Assembly: GCA_963556495.2 (NCBI GenBank)
Contig: OY747721.1
Location: forward strand, 13,584,649-13,648,648
Source: Valencia hispanica
Taxonomy: Eukaryota; Chordata; Actinopteri; Cyprinodontiformes; Valenciidae
Reading direction: 5' to 3'
DNA: 64,000 nucleotides
The notes beneath the pieces are model-generated. The model ran no database searches, was not told where the DNA came from, and saw only the letters and a list, made by a program, of their open reading frames with translations. Within the stretch, counting starts at the first letter, position 1. Each line of letters starts with the position of its first letter. A program made the translations under genes and the position numbers. Below are positions 33,875-46,290 of the stretch, piece by piece.

Positions 33875-34422
33875 TGTACTATGTTATTTTTAGGCTAATG
33901 GTAGTTCTGATGCAACTATGTGAGAAATACACACAAGGAAGGGAATTATCAAGGTTTTGAGCAGCAGATTATGTTGGATTTCGGACATAAGACTTGTTGT
34001 GGCCTAACTATTTTAAATGAGGACATTAAATGGACCAGGGTGGATGTAAAAAAGATCCTTTTTTGGTTGAGATGGCTCTGTTCTGCGTTTTGAAATGTGG
34101 CTTTGAACAGTGATTTTTCATTTATTTGCTTTCTGAGTGGTTTGACAAAAGCGTGTACTGTGTATACAGTTATGATTATATCAGTGATTGGCATACATCA
34201 TGTTAATCACAACCAGGGATAGGATGGTGTTGTTATTCAGCCTGGGAGTTTGGAAGTTTCTTGGGTCATGGATAAGAAGTTTTTATTTTTTTCCCCATGA
34301 ATATCTCAAACTTTCTGGTGCCAAGGCGACCTATATTTGGAAGCACTCTGAGGTTAGGCGGGCTTTCTTTCCAAGCGGTAGAGAGCTACTGAGGTATGGT
34401 AGCAGCTAGCAGGGTCTGTGTA
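33875..34422. other. Unassigned sequence
   Basis: Nothing recognised. Confidence 0.5.
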
Positions 34423-35136
<714 letters not shown>

Positions 35137-35221
35137 GATAATTGGAAATCTAAGAGTCTTGTGATTGCAATGGTGCATGCCAATCAAGGATACAATCACA
35201 TTTGTAGACACAGAAGAAACT

Positions 35222-35340
35222 CTTTTTATTTTACAAAGCTGGTTTGGGGACATCTGCTCATTTCCTCCGACTTAACCAACGACTCCACCGACTCTACTGG
35301 GCCATTTCAGATTACATACCTCAAGACTGGTACTAGTTGA
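35222..35340 (+). repeat. Shared dispersed sequence (copy 1)
   Basis: Shares TTTACAAAGCTGGTT, ATATCTGCT/ACATCTGCTCA, CGACTCTACTGGGCCATTTC and ATTACATACC-type words with 56222-56386, in the same order and orientation. Both copies lie directly upstream of Tc1-like sequence. Family unknown. Confidence 0.6.
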
Positions 35341-35346
35341 AACACG

Positions 35347-36110
35347 TCTCTGCAGTGCCTGACAAAAGTAATGACATTCTTTGAACTTTTTCTCCTATGA
35401 CAACCACAAAGTAATTTATTCAATTTTTTTGTGATAGACCTTTACAAAGCACTGAATAATTGCAAAACTGGAAGAAAATTATGCACTAATCAAAGACGGA
35501 GTCAAGAGGCCCAAGGTAACTCTTGATTAGCTAAAGAGATCCACAGGAGAATCTATCAACAGGAGAACTGTTAGTCATGCACTCTACAAATGTGCTCTTA
35601 ATTGTAAGAAGACAGCAATAAAACGTTGAAGTTGAAGGTGCTCTGGTCAGAGGAGGCCGAAATTGAAATCTATAGCTTACACGCTTCAAATGAGTGACAG
35701 AACACTAACACCATATAAAGACAATGCCTAGGATTAAGCATGGTGGTGGCAGTATCATGCTATGGGGATTTTTATCTTTAGCAGGGACATGGAATTTGGT
35801 CAGAGTTAACAGGAACATGGATACATACAGGTTAACCCTAAACATACAGTCAGAGTTACAGTGCCATGATTTAGATCAAAGAATATTCATGTGCTAGAAT
35901 GGCCCAATCAGATTCCAGCCCATAGTTTGAGCTATTTGTGTAAACTTGGTATAATAAATCTGTCTGTAGAGGGGCAAAGCTGGTAGAAACATGCTTCAAA
36001 ACACTTGCAGCTGTAACTGCAGTGTGAGGTGGTTCTATGAATTACCGACCCAGGGGAGCTGAATGCAAATGTATGCCATAATTTGCAAATTAATTTTTTT
36101 ATTTGTAAGA
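35347..36110 (+). mobile_element. Internally deleted Tc1-like element remnant
   Basis: The 5' part has the terminal-repeat words GCAGTGCCTGACAAAAGTAA and CAACCACAAAGTAATTTATT. The coding part has AAGCATGGTGGTGGCAGTAT (KHGGGS), GATTTAGATCAAAGAATATT and CTAGAATGGCCCAATCAGA, and the 3' part has AAACACTTGCAGCTGTAACT and AAATGTATGCCATAATTTGC. About 760 bp of an expected ~1.6 kb remains and all frames are broken. Confidence 0.8.
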
Positions 36111-36394
36111 GGATTTCATTACCATGGAGCATCATTCTTCTATTTTGCAGTAACGCACTCTTATGCTTTGGACGATCAAAAAAAATGTCTGAGCATTTTC
36201 AAGACTATTTGTTTATATAATTCAAGAAAAATATTTAACAAAAATGAAACATGCAGTGCTACACAATTGTTTCACAACATGAGTGGAAAGTGGTTTGTTT
36301 ATGGAATCAAAATCAAACAGACATGGGCAAAATGGCAGCACTTGGGTAAGAAATGGAGGTACAAACTGTTGAATAAGCAAATTGACCCAGAGCC
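36111..36394. other. Unassigned sequence
   Basis: Nothing recognised. Confidence 0.5.
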
Positions 36395-36900
36395 CTAGTG
36401 ATCACCACTGTGCTGTCTCATTAAATGCTTCATTTTGCTTAGTGATGGCACGCATTAGCAGCAAATCACTACCTGCGGCCGCTCCCCTAACAGGACAGTA
36501 GCAGGGTGTGAACCCCACCGCACAGCAGCCACTAATTGCTGCTGGATATTAGAGTAAGGCCTCTTAAGACACTAACCTTGCTTTAGCCAATCGTATCAGA
36601 GTGTATTATTGTGTTGACTCTGGATCAGAGGAGCATTAAAAGGAGGAATCAATTTTTCATTCTGGCTCATCATATTTTATTTATTTTTTGTTGGACACCA
36701 TACTTAATGACACTATAATGGCATCTATGTGAGATATTAATTGTAACGTGAGACTATCAAAGTAGAAAAAGACACAAAATTCCTGCCAAGCGGCTAGCTG
36801 CATGCCAGGTACAAACACAAAGAGAGCTAGAGGTGCCGCCATCCAAATTCTGAGTTTTATGACGAACACTGGATGGGATTCAATTACCTTTTAAGAAGAC
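36395..36900. other. Candidate conserved noncoding block 3
   Basis: Repeat-free, balanced composition, with ACTAATTGCTGCT and GATATTAATTG homeodomain-like cores and no coding frame. Possible enhancer by composition only. Confidence 0.25.
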
Positions 36901-38330
36901 ATGGCCGCTTTTCATGATTTCTGTCATTACTAATCACCTGGTGTTACAGCTTTTGCCATACTGTACCTCTCTAGCTCATTATATTAAAACCATACATGTA
37001 GTATATAAATAAATCTACATGCACTGAGACATTAGAGGCATGCAGCAGGAGTAAAGTGAGTCAAGCTGCTGCTTTCACAGGTTTTGTTTGTAAACTGCTG
37101 TAAATAGGGCTGTGCATCAGCATGGTTACAGACTCAAGTAGCAATGAGAGCAAGAATTCACTGGAACTACACCAAACAAGGAAGGATGGGGGTTCAGGGG
37201 GCACAGGAACTATAATGCAAAATATATTATTCATAATAATAATTATTATTATAAGATGATTGCTCAAAAAATTTAAGTTTAAATGCAAATAAGGAGTCAA
37301 ACCTCATCTAACATATGATGGTAGGTCATATTCTAATGCTCTTCCACTTCTCTTTGAAACCAAATGTCCTTATCACAACCCCCAAGCAAACATGCAAACA
37401 ATCTGGCCTGTGTGTTTCCAGTCACATGAGCCTGAAGTGCCGGAGAGCCGGTGTGTCTGTCCTGGTATTTCCTGGAGCTTCGATAAACACACACTCCCTG
37501 TCTCTCTTTCTTTTTCTGCCAGTCATACTACTCAAACAAACAGTACCAACGATGCAATGATGATGTATATTTGTATAGCAAGGTAAGATTGGTTAGAAAG
37601 TAGAAACAAAGTAACAGCAAGTTAAGTACAACAAATTAAGGTTTATTAGTTGAAGCTTGTAATGATCCAAAGTAATCAGTTAGAAGCAAACATTCATAAA
37701 TCATTAGTTACATGGGTTTACTTGTCTATCTTAAAGAAACAAACTATTTATTGTTGATTGAGAAGAAAAAAATCTGCAGAATGAAGTGAAGAGGAGTCAG
37801 TTCTGGTGAATACTAAGCCCCAGCATGTTCAGATCTCTGTCATTTCTAACAATAAACATCCTGGAAAAGTCCAGCAGCTCGAGCTAGTCCAGAAAACTCT
37901 GTGCTTTAGTGAAAGATGTTTTGAAATTCCCTTTTTTGTCTCTTCATCACATAATTCACATTAAACATATTAGAAGTGGACTAAAACTTTGAAATATTCA
38001 CACAAAAAAAGATTTTCTAGCCATAACACCACAGTCATTGAAACGCTTAACTGATGTTATTTCTCTGTGAATATAATTACTCTACTTACAGTATTTCTCA
38101 TTAACCACTGACTGTGCATCAAATCTTTTACATAATACAACCACTTCAAAGGTGCATATGTCCATGTAGACTGAATGATCAATTTAATTTGTAGTGTTAA
38201 AGTGTAGAGTTTAGTAACCTTGTGGATATTTTGAATAGTATGTAAGTTAGAGATTTACTTAATTTGACCTCCTGTGGGTTTGTTGTTTTGCACTGAAACT
38301 GTTTATATATTTAGTGAGAATGTAAACAGT
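36901..38330. other. Unassigned sequence
   Basis: AT-rich; a short AATAATTATTATTATAA run at 37235. Nothing else. Confidence 0.5.
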
Positions 38331-38870
38331 TGGGCTGTCACAGACTTGAACTCAAGTTTTGCTTAGGTTGCAAATTCAAATCCTTTTAAATTGACTTAGA
38401 TCTGCACTCTAAAGATTCAAGATTTTACTTATACTCACACACTAAGGACTTTAGACTTAAGAGACATGCTCCAAAGACCCTCGACTTGATTTAGATTTAT
38501 GCTCCAAAGACTCAAGACTTGACTCAAGCCCTAAAGAGCTAATACTTGACTTTGCATACCGCATTGTTAAGACTTAAGATTTTAGTTCGTTCTAAAGATC
38601 ATTCTAAAGACTCAAGATTTGACTTCACTCTCTAAAGACTCTTGCTTTACTTGACTTAGACTATGGTTCTAGAGACTAGAGACTTGACCTAGACTCATGC
38701 TCAAAAGACATAAAACTTGATTTATTAAGATTTCACTTAAATTTAAACTACAAAGAGCCTAAACTTAACTCAGACTTGTGCTTTAAACTATGGGGACTTG
38801 AGTCTTTAGAGCATGAGTCTAAGTCAAGACTCAAAATCCTGAGACTAAAGATTTGACTAAAGTCTGTATA
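38331..38870. repeat. Degenerate minisatellite built on GACTTGA / CTCTAAAGACTCAAGA
   Basis: Roughly 30-bp units recur with the words AAGACTCAAGACTTGACT, GACTCATGCTC and CTCTAAAGACT in many decayed variants. At 38808-38848 the unit appears inverted (GACTTGAGTCTTTAGAGCAT). No coding potential. Confidence 0.8.
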
Positions 38871-40719
38871 CACTTTGCAAGAACAGAGAAATTCTCTCGT
38901 TTATTTAAAGTGGTGAGAACAAGGAGAATGTTCTTTTTGGCCATGAAAATATGCTGTATGTTGGACTCCACACAAGAAAAAAAATCTGCACAAAATTAGG
39001 TGACAAAAACACGCTGCAACAACTCCCAAACCTGCAAGAGCAGAATGGCTTCATTTTGTTCCTGTTTAATATGATTTATCGCGGGTATTTATGTGGGTAT
39101 TTATCAAATACCCATATTTCCTTACAGTAGAGTATGAGTCAACTACAAAAAATCGCTTTAAATAATCGGTTGTCAAATGGCTAGGAAAGGTTTCTGTGGT
39201 GGGTACAAATCAAGATACAGCTGATACAACATCCCCTGGCAGGTGACCCAAATGTTGGGTACAAAAAGAGCAAAACTATGCAAAACTGAATTCAAATCTT
39301 AAAATATTAGGCCATGCCTCCTCCATTTGATTATCGCGGGTTTTACACTTTTGTTGCTCACATAATTAGAAGGAAATAGGAATCTAAAAACTCAAGAGCT
39401 GGGATCATACAGTAATATGGAGGTACTTTTGGGGATGTGGCTCAACTGAAAGGCCTTTTCCTCAAGTAATCCTCATGTGTTATGTTTTCAGGTCTTTGTC
39501 CAAACAAAATACTCAGGTAGCTCTTCTTGTGCTTAAGTTGAATTTAAACATTTGTATTCTGTTTTTCTGACTATTTGGACCAAAACAGGCCTTCTTCTTG
39601 TACATTGAGCTTGAACTATTACCCCTTAAATTGACCTTACTTGACTCTAAGTTGCAGAGTTCTTCTCTGCAGTTGTCTCTAAATAAGGTCATGTTTGTGG
39701 TTGAACTGGGGAAAGGGGTTGGCAGGATATACCCATTTAACCTTTCAGGGCCAGCAAAAAGAAAGGAAGTCATTCATTTAGTCTCCTGTGATAAATCCTG
39801 GGTGAATAGTTAACTCTGTCTGTCCTCTCATTGATAAAAAGGCGATTTTACCATCACTTTCCACGGTCGATGATTCTCACTTTGTTTCTTAGCGGCCTAT
39901 GCTCAGCCAAACTAATTTCGTGCCTGCTCCTCTGGGCTTGAGGAATAGTTTTGTGAAACCATGCATGAATGGGAAAAATTGATTTGTTTGTATATCATCA
40001 CAGCATAATGGGTTTTTGTCCTGACTCAGTGACAAAACCTGATGTAGGAGGAAAAGGGAGGGATTACTCTAGTTGCTGGCATGTTCATGTTCTGGTTCTG
40101 TGTTGTCTGAACCTGATAACAAGTACGCCACAATACAAAGCTTTCCTTTGTGGAAAGAGCTTTTTTTCTGCTAAAGTCATTATGCCGATCAATGCTTCCC
40201 AGACAAATGGCAGGCTCAAACAATACACACCGACAGAGAGGATTGCCTAAAAATATGTAATAACGCTAAGCTTTATCTTAATGTTTAAGCACACCAAAGT
40301 ACATATAACATTCCTGCAATTATGTGGATGTTTTTGCTCACAATTCATCCATCTGTCAGATGCTGCTGAAATGTGATGGGAATGGATTTGAAGGGTTTTG
40401 CTAACATACTGAAAGGTGTTTTGAGACATTGAGTCATAAAGTTTAAAAACCATTTGCAGATGTCTTGTAAAATAATTTATCTGCTGGCGGTTTCTACGTT
40501 ACAAACAAGAACTTGAGGTTTTATGAATATGACCAATACCAGGTATGGGATAATTGTGATGCAGAGTAAAAATGGCAAACAATAATATATTTTTTTCACA
40601 AATAAAAAGCTTAAAAGTGTGGCATTTTTTGGGTCATGTCTCTACCAGCTTGGTAAATCCAGAGACTTACATTTTTGCTGATTCACTTTTGGCAAAATAA
40701 CTCGAGCTCAGTTGATCCT
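38871..40719. other. Unassigned sequence
   Basis: TTATCGCGGGT near 39077 and ATTATCGCGGGTTTTACAC near 39331 may be traces of a pogo/mariner-type non-autonomous element. Otherwise nothing recognised. Confidence 0.4.
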
Positions 40720-40880
40720 TTTGCAGCCTATAACAGGTTTTCTCCTGGAATTGCCTGCACTCGGCTCCATCCATCTAACAATCAAGCCTGATCCGCTTTC
40801 CTGTCCCAGGTCCAGAAAAGCATTCCCATATCATGATGCTTCCACCGTCGTGCTTCATCATGGGGATGATCATAAAAAAA
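40720..40880 (-). mobile_element. Old Tc1-like fragment
   Basis: Plus-strand words ACAGGTTTTCTCCTGGAATT, GCTCCATCCATCTAACAATC and CATGATGCTTCCACCGTCGT are the reversed transposase region including the GGGS block. Short and broken. Confidence 0.7.
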
Positions 40881-41382
40881 TGTTTGTTGATAAACATTAT
40901 TTCTATAGTAATCTTTAAAGGTGCAATTTTTGCGCAATTTATTTATAAATGACTTTGACCAATAATAAGAATCGATCAGAATCAGTGTTGCTGTCACTCC
41001 TATGTTGCTTTTACCATCTTAGGTAGTTTGATCTGAGTCAGGTGTGAGAATCTACTGCAGGGAGATTATCAAATTATCTAAATGTTGAAGTGTGAACGTT
41101 TGATACTTGAACTGAACAAGCTAACAAATATTGCCTTCCAAACATTCCTTCGCAACATAACTACTGCACATGATATTTTAAATCTTTGTGTTAACACTGC
41201 AATACTGCAAAAAACATGGTATTACTTAGGATTATTATACTGTCAGAATCTAATAGCAGCTCCAGTGTGGTTACAGGCGACAAAAAATGCTTCCCTCTGT
41301 TTGCAAGACTGAATTGCACATGGGTGTGTGGTTCTGGATCTGCTCGAAGGGAGCTGGTGGCAGAAGTGGTGGACGGGTAGGT

Positions 41383-41402
41383 GGGGTTGTTGGGAGGGTG
41401 GG
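41383..41402 (+). other. G-quadruplex-type motif
   Basis: GGGG-TTGTT-GGG-A-GGG-T-GGG has four G runs with short loops, a canonical quadruplex pattern within a 60-bp G-rich stretch. Confidence 0.5.
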
Positions 41403-41796
41403 TTGGTTTGTAAATAGACCTCCCTGGATTAAGAGCTGCCATGCTGGGGCTACGCTCTGTGCAATTCTGTCCTCACTAAGCACTGCTCACATTTCCTTAC
41501 ACCGCAGGAGTGCTGTTGAAGCCAGAATTTCTGCACTTTATCAGGGTCAGATCCAAACCGCTCTCAGTGGTAACGTTTCGGCGCTGGCGACTCCACTGAC
41601 CCACCCTACCCCACTTGCCACCAGCCTGTTTCTGCAAAGGACTTACGCTGCTGTTATGAAATCATGCTGCCCTCGTTAGGGTCTTTAAATATCTACTTTC
41701 GGATAAAATTTCAGATCAAAACAAAAATGCTGGCCAGATTTGATTTTCCCGTTTTTCTCCGCATTAAGCTAGTAAAAGTGAATTTGCCTCGCAGCG

Positions 41797-41833
41797 TGTT
41801 TGTGTGTGTGTGTGCGTGCGTGTGTGTGTGCTT
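41797..41833 (+). repeat. (TG)n microsatellite, short
   Basis: TG repeat with GCG interruptions. Confidence 0.85.
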
Positions 41834-42815
41834 GGAAGTAGGTCATTGATTTGGAACTTGGACACTGATTATGTGCTGCCCTAGAAATGGGCTATAATCA
41901 GTGTCTCTCATACCAAAACAGCTTTTTATAAGTGGAAGCTTTTTCAAGGTCAGGAAACAGTAGTGTCACTTTGCGAAACATGCGGAAAAAATCTGTTTAT
42001 CTCTCATTCTCGGTTTCAGCAGATCAGTGTTGGCAGAATTTACTCAATCTTTTGAAATTGCTCATTTTTATATCCATTACCTGAGAAGAAACAGTGGGAA
42101 TAGCTTGCTTATCTCTCTGTAAAACAGAGAGAATCTGCCAAAGCTGTGGGCATGCCCTGTTCTGTCCTCAATGAGGGTATGATATACTCATTTGGATGCC
42201 ATTTGAGCCAATAATGTAAATATCTGTGGTCTGTGAACAGGCCAAGACATGATCTAATCTGTCTCTTACATAAAGATTCCAGCCAGAGCTCTCTCCTGGA
42301 GTATAAGGGACTTTTCCTCGTGGGGTGAATCAAAGCTGGGAATTAACTGTCAACCAGCATCATCTCATCTCCCTCCGTCTGCTCCTACTCCTGGCTCTAA
42401 GCGAGGGCAGAAGATTTTCCTCAAACGCCCCCAGGAAGTTTTTAAAAAATAATTCCACATAGATTCAGCTCTGGTTACAGTACAAGCTGTTGCTTTGCTT
42501 TAAGAACTAGCTGTACTTGATGGGGGCTGCAGGGGGTCAGAAGGCAAGTTTTTGTACTCTATGTTCTCCTCCTTAACCTTTGCTTGTGCGAGTGAAAATG
42601 AAATGCCAGGAATTTGCTGGGGTGGTTCAGACATGGGGCGGGATGAGATTCTAACAGTACGATAGCTAACCATAAAAAAAATTGACATGCACCAATCGGT
42701 TGGCCAGGAATGGATTTGGCCAATTCTACCATTGTCATTACTGATCTGTGACTGGCAGCTCAAATATAGCTCAAACAAACATATTTTAGGAGTATGAGAG
42801 TAAATGAAGTGGTGT

Positions 42816-42960
42816 ATACAAATGCACGCCACACTGTTTGAACTTTTATTTTTTTAAACATCTTCATATTTTCCCTAATGTCACAATTATGCACTTCTTT
42901 TTATTGTAGTAGCTAATAAAATAAAATCCAAATAAAATTCACTTCAATTAGTAGTTAGCA
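42816..42960 (+). mobile_element. Old Tc1-like 3' terminal-repeat fragment
   Basis: ACAAATGCACGCCACACTGT, then CACAATTATGCACTTCTTTT and AATAAAATTCACTTCAATT match the 3' terminal repeat of the older Tc1 lineage. Confidence 0.65.
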
Positions 42961-45022
42961 AGTGAAAACAACAATCAACACAAATTTATTTAGCAGAGAT
43001 ATGAATCAGACAATTTTCATTAGATCGGATCTAGTTGGTGATTGACAGGCCAAATACTGATAAAGTCATGTTTTGTTCCCCTAATTGCATAAATAGGAAC
43101 AAGCTTGTTGTTTTTTTTGATGAAAAATTCTTCCTCTGTTATGGATCTTTCTTGTCATAGTCCCTAGAATAAAGAATTGGAGTCCTTCAAAAACCAAATG
43201 GACAAATCAGACTTTAAACCTAAAATCAGCGAATTAGTTGATCTCTAGTGAGATTGCGCCTCTTTGCCGTTTCATAATTTTTTGGAGTTTTGGTCTTTAT
43301 GTACCAAAACTTTTCAATTTTGAAATAGTTTTGTCCACATTGGGACGTTTCGTAATGACCATATGTCCATTTGTACACACAAGGGGGACATTTTGTACCT
43401 GCAACCTATGACTTAAAAAAAGTCTTCCACAATCTACTTATAAGTTTACTGTATGGAAATGTGGTAAAAAGTACATTTAAAAAATATATGTGTGCCAACA
43501 GGCTTAGAACTGGGATTGCAACCAAAAGACATGGAAGTAGTGTGTGAAGTATTCAAAAAATAAATTGTTTAATTAAGATAAACATGAGATGTAAGCAGTT
43601 TTGTGACTTATTATCTCCTAAGTTTATGGAAAATACTGAAGTACATTACAAATAAACTGATTTGCCTGATAGTTTAAGTGCAGTACATTGTTAGGTAAAT
43701 AATTCCCTAGAACTTAAAAAAGGAAGACTTCACGAAGGGGATGAAAGGCATCAAATACGCTCAGTGCCCTTTTCTCAAGCATGCTGTGTGCCTTCTCCCA
43801 CCGAGCTCACTCTCCCAAAGTAATTTTATTTCATGCATACAAAGTTGGGTGTTTCTGAATACGAAATGTTTGTATGATCTGGTGGAGGAAGGTGTTGACC
43901 CAGAGTGAAAATTAGTATAGCCTCAGAGTACTTACAAAAAACACTTCGAATAAAAATGTGTAACATGATCGAATTGCTTTTATATAACGTAAAAATGCAA
44001 TAATTAGTTCTATTAAAAATAAAATGTGGGTTTGCATACGAGGGAATAGTGTAGCAGCCTTCTTCTTTGAGGTGACTGGCAGTGGGGGCAACAGATGGAC
44101 TAGGGACATAGCTGTGTTAATCTATGCTTTGGGCAGCCCGAGATAACTCAGGTTAATCCTTCTCATTTTATCAAAGGGACTTTAACCTATTGGAACAATA
44201 TAACGGAAATGTTTTGTGGTTTTGAAGGCTAAAGGTGTATCTCTTGTTTTCTAAGTTGCTGTATTCCCAGGTGTTTTCCACTTTTAGTAATAATACCAGG
44301 AAGAACCCCAGGGTACAAAGTAGTTTTTGCATACAATCTTGTGTTTGCATGAGAGCAGCTCCTCCTCATCTGTGTGTCCCACATGAAAGATCCTGATGAT
44401 TTTAATGGCCCCTCACCATGTTTGCATTTGTTTAGGCAGAGAGGGAGCTGGTCACTGGGAAGGCACAAACAAAATCCCATCAAAAGAAGAATCAGAACAG
44501 CTGCAAGCTGCGTTGTGTATTGGGGGTGGTGGGGGGGGCAATTGACCAGAAGCGACATGGCAAAGGGAGGTGACCTGATTGCTCAGCTGGCGAAGAGCAC
44601 TGGAAGGAAGCAGCAGGAAAGGCTGGTTCCCCCCACCCCACACCACCTCCCTCTCCTGGTCCTGGTGGGGCCCTCTGTGGCCTTCCTCTCCTCCTTTTCC
44701 CCTCCTTCCTGCCCTGGTGCCTGTCATGGCTCACTACATTGGAACAAAATGATCAGCTCTCGCCTCCTCATGAGCACGGGTCATCACGGCAGCCACGCAA
44801 AGGCTGAGCCCTTTGTATTAAATAAGGGATCACTGATATGTGGGAAGAGGAGAAGCTGCTCAGAAAGGCTGGAGAAGTCAATGTTGTTTTGCCTTTTATT
44901 TTACAGCACGCATATGCTGGGTTGTTTCACTTTCATTATTGTATTTATTACAGATGGCCTTAAGGTTACCAATTTTGTGGCACTATTATTTTTAATCCTG
45001 CTGCTCTCCAGAAATTATTGGA
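42961..45022. other. Unassigned sequence
   Basis: Nothing firmly recognised. 44730-44870 has balanced composition. The 260-residue frame at 44374-45156 runs into the TG tract and has no domain. Confidence 0.5.
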
Positions 45023-45033
45023 TGTGTGTGTGC

Positions 45034-45079
<46 letters not shown>

Positions 45080-45103
45080 ATGCGTGCGCGTGTGTGTGCG
45101 TTT
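45023..45103 (+). repeat. (TG)n microsatellite
   Basis: About 80 bp of TG repeat with CG and CA interruptions. Confidence 0.95.
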
Positions 45104-46019
45104 ATGATTGCTCTTTCTACAAGGAAGACCTCGTTCTCAGTTCCTGTTGCTCGTAATGTAATTAATTCTAAACGCAGTCTTCGTAATAGCTTTTCAGATC
45201 AAATACCCAGGAGCAGTCCTAACAAAATAATACATTCCTCTCAAAAACAAACAGCCAAACTCTCCCCGTGTGTTTGGTTTTGGCTCGGAGAGTAGAGTAG
45301 AGCAGTCAGTTGGATTGTGCTCGAGTGTTGGGGGGGTGGTACATTGAAAAGCAGAAAGACCTGCACATTTGCATACCTTTTTAGCATGTGGTTAAGGGAG
45401 GCTTTATTAAATTCAACCCCTCCCTTGTGGGGTTGTCCCAGCCATAATGGGGGAGGGGGAATGGTAGGCTTGCAGAAGGGGAAATAAGGGGTGGTCTCAT
45501 CTTGGAGACAGGAGGTACCATCCAAGCCAGCAGACAAATAATGTTTCCAGACACAAGAACAAGGTGGCAGCAATAGCCAAGGATTTTTCAGCTCAATAGT
45601 GCTTCACCCTCCTCCTCCTCCTCCTGCTGCAACTGCAAAGGCTAGAGATAGGGGGTGGGAGTGATCATTCAGAAAGAAATTTTAGCCAGAAGATGAAAAC
45701 CTCTTTACACTTCAATTAGTGCTGCTGAAATGATTAGTCAATTAATCAATTAGGCAGAGAATACAGCTTAAACACTTCTGATGATCACTTACAGGTCTCT
45801 GTTTCTTAAATACAGTATGAGAATCCCTTATTAAATATTTGTGAACCAAGTTAGCAAATGGATCCATAATATCAACGTTAATGTGAGGATCAAGTTAGTT
45901 TAGATACCAATGATGTTTTAAATAGAAGATAATTCTACATGAAATTTAACTAAAAGGTTCTAAAACTATGGGAAATTACAACTTTCCAAGCATTCAATGA
46001 GTAATAATTCTAAGCATTA
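45104..46019. other. Unassigned sequence
   Basis: Includes a short (CCT)n run at 45608-45627. Nothing else. Confidence 0.5.
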
Positions 46020-46290
46020 TATACTTTTAGTGTGCCGTTTAAAAGTATTAACACCACTTGGACCTTTTCACACTTTGTCATATTAGAACCACGAATACTT
46101 AAAACTAAACAAACAAATAGGCCGTAAGATATCAGTTTGGCATAAGCCACATAGAGGAGAAAGCAAAGATGTGGAAGAAGGTTCTCCAGTCAAACACCAA
46201 AAATGGCCTACATGCGGGGAAGGAAAATATATATATATTTTATCCAATATGATATTGAAGCTTTTCCAAGTCAAGGCATCTATACAGCCA
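46020..46290 (+). mobile_element. Old Tc1-like fragment
   Basis: TTTTCACACTTTGTCATATT and GAACCACGAATACTT are terminal-repeat words. GATGTGGAAGAAGGTTCTCC is the transposase W-K-K-V-L segment that precedes the first catalytic aspartate. The middle is deleted. Confidence 0.65.

Larger units (their letters stand above)
40881..42815. other. Unassigned sequence
   Basis: Single-copy sequence apart from the two small features listed separately. The 130-residue frame at 41287-41679 reflects G-rich sequence. Confidence 0.5.

Noticed and set aside
38331..38870. Possible CRISPR-like array
   Set aside because: Units are degenerate, without constant repeats and unique spacers, and the genome is eukaryotic.
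44374..45156. 260-residue plus-strand frame
   Set aside because: Runs into the (TG)n tract, composition changes along its length, and no domain is seen.
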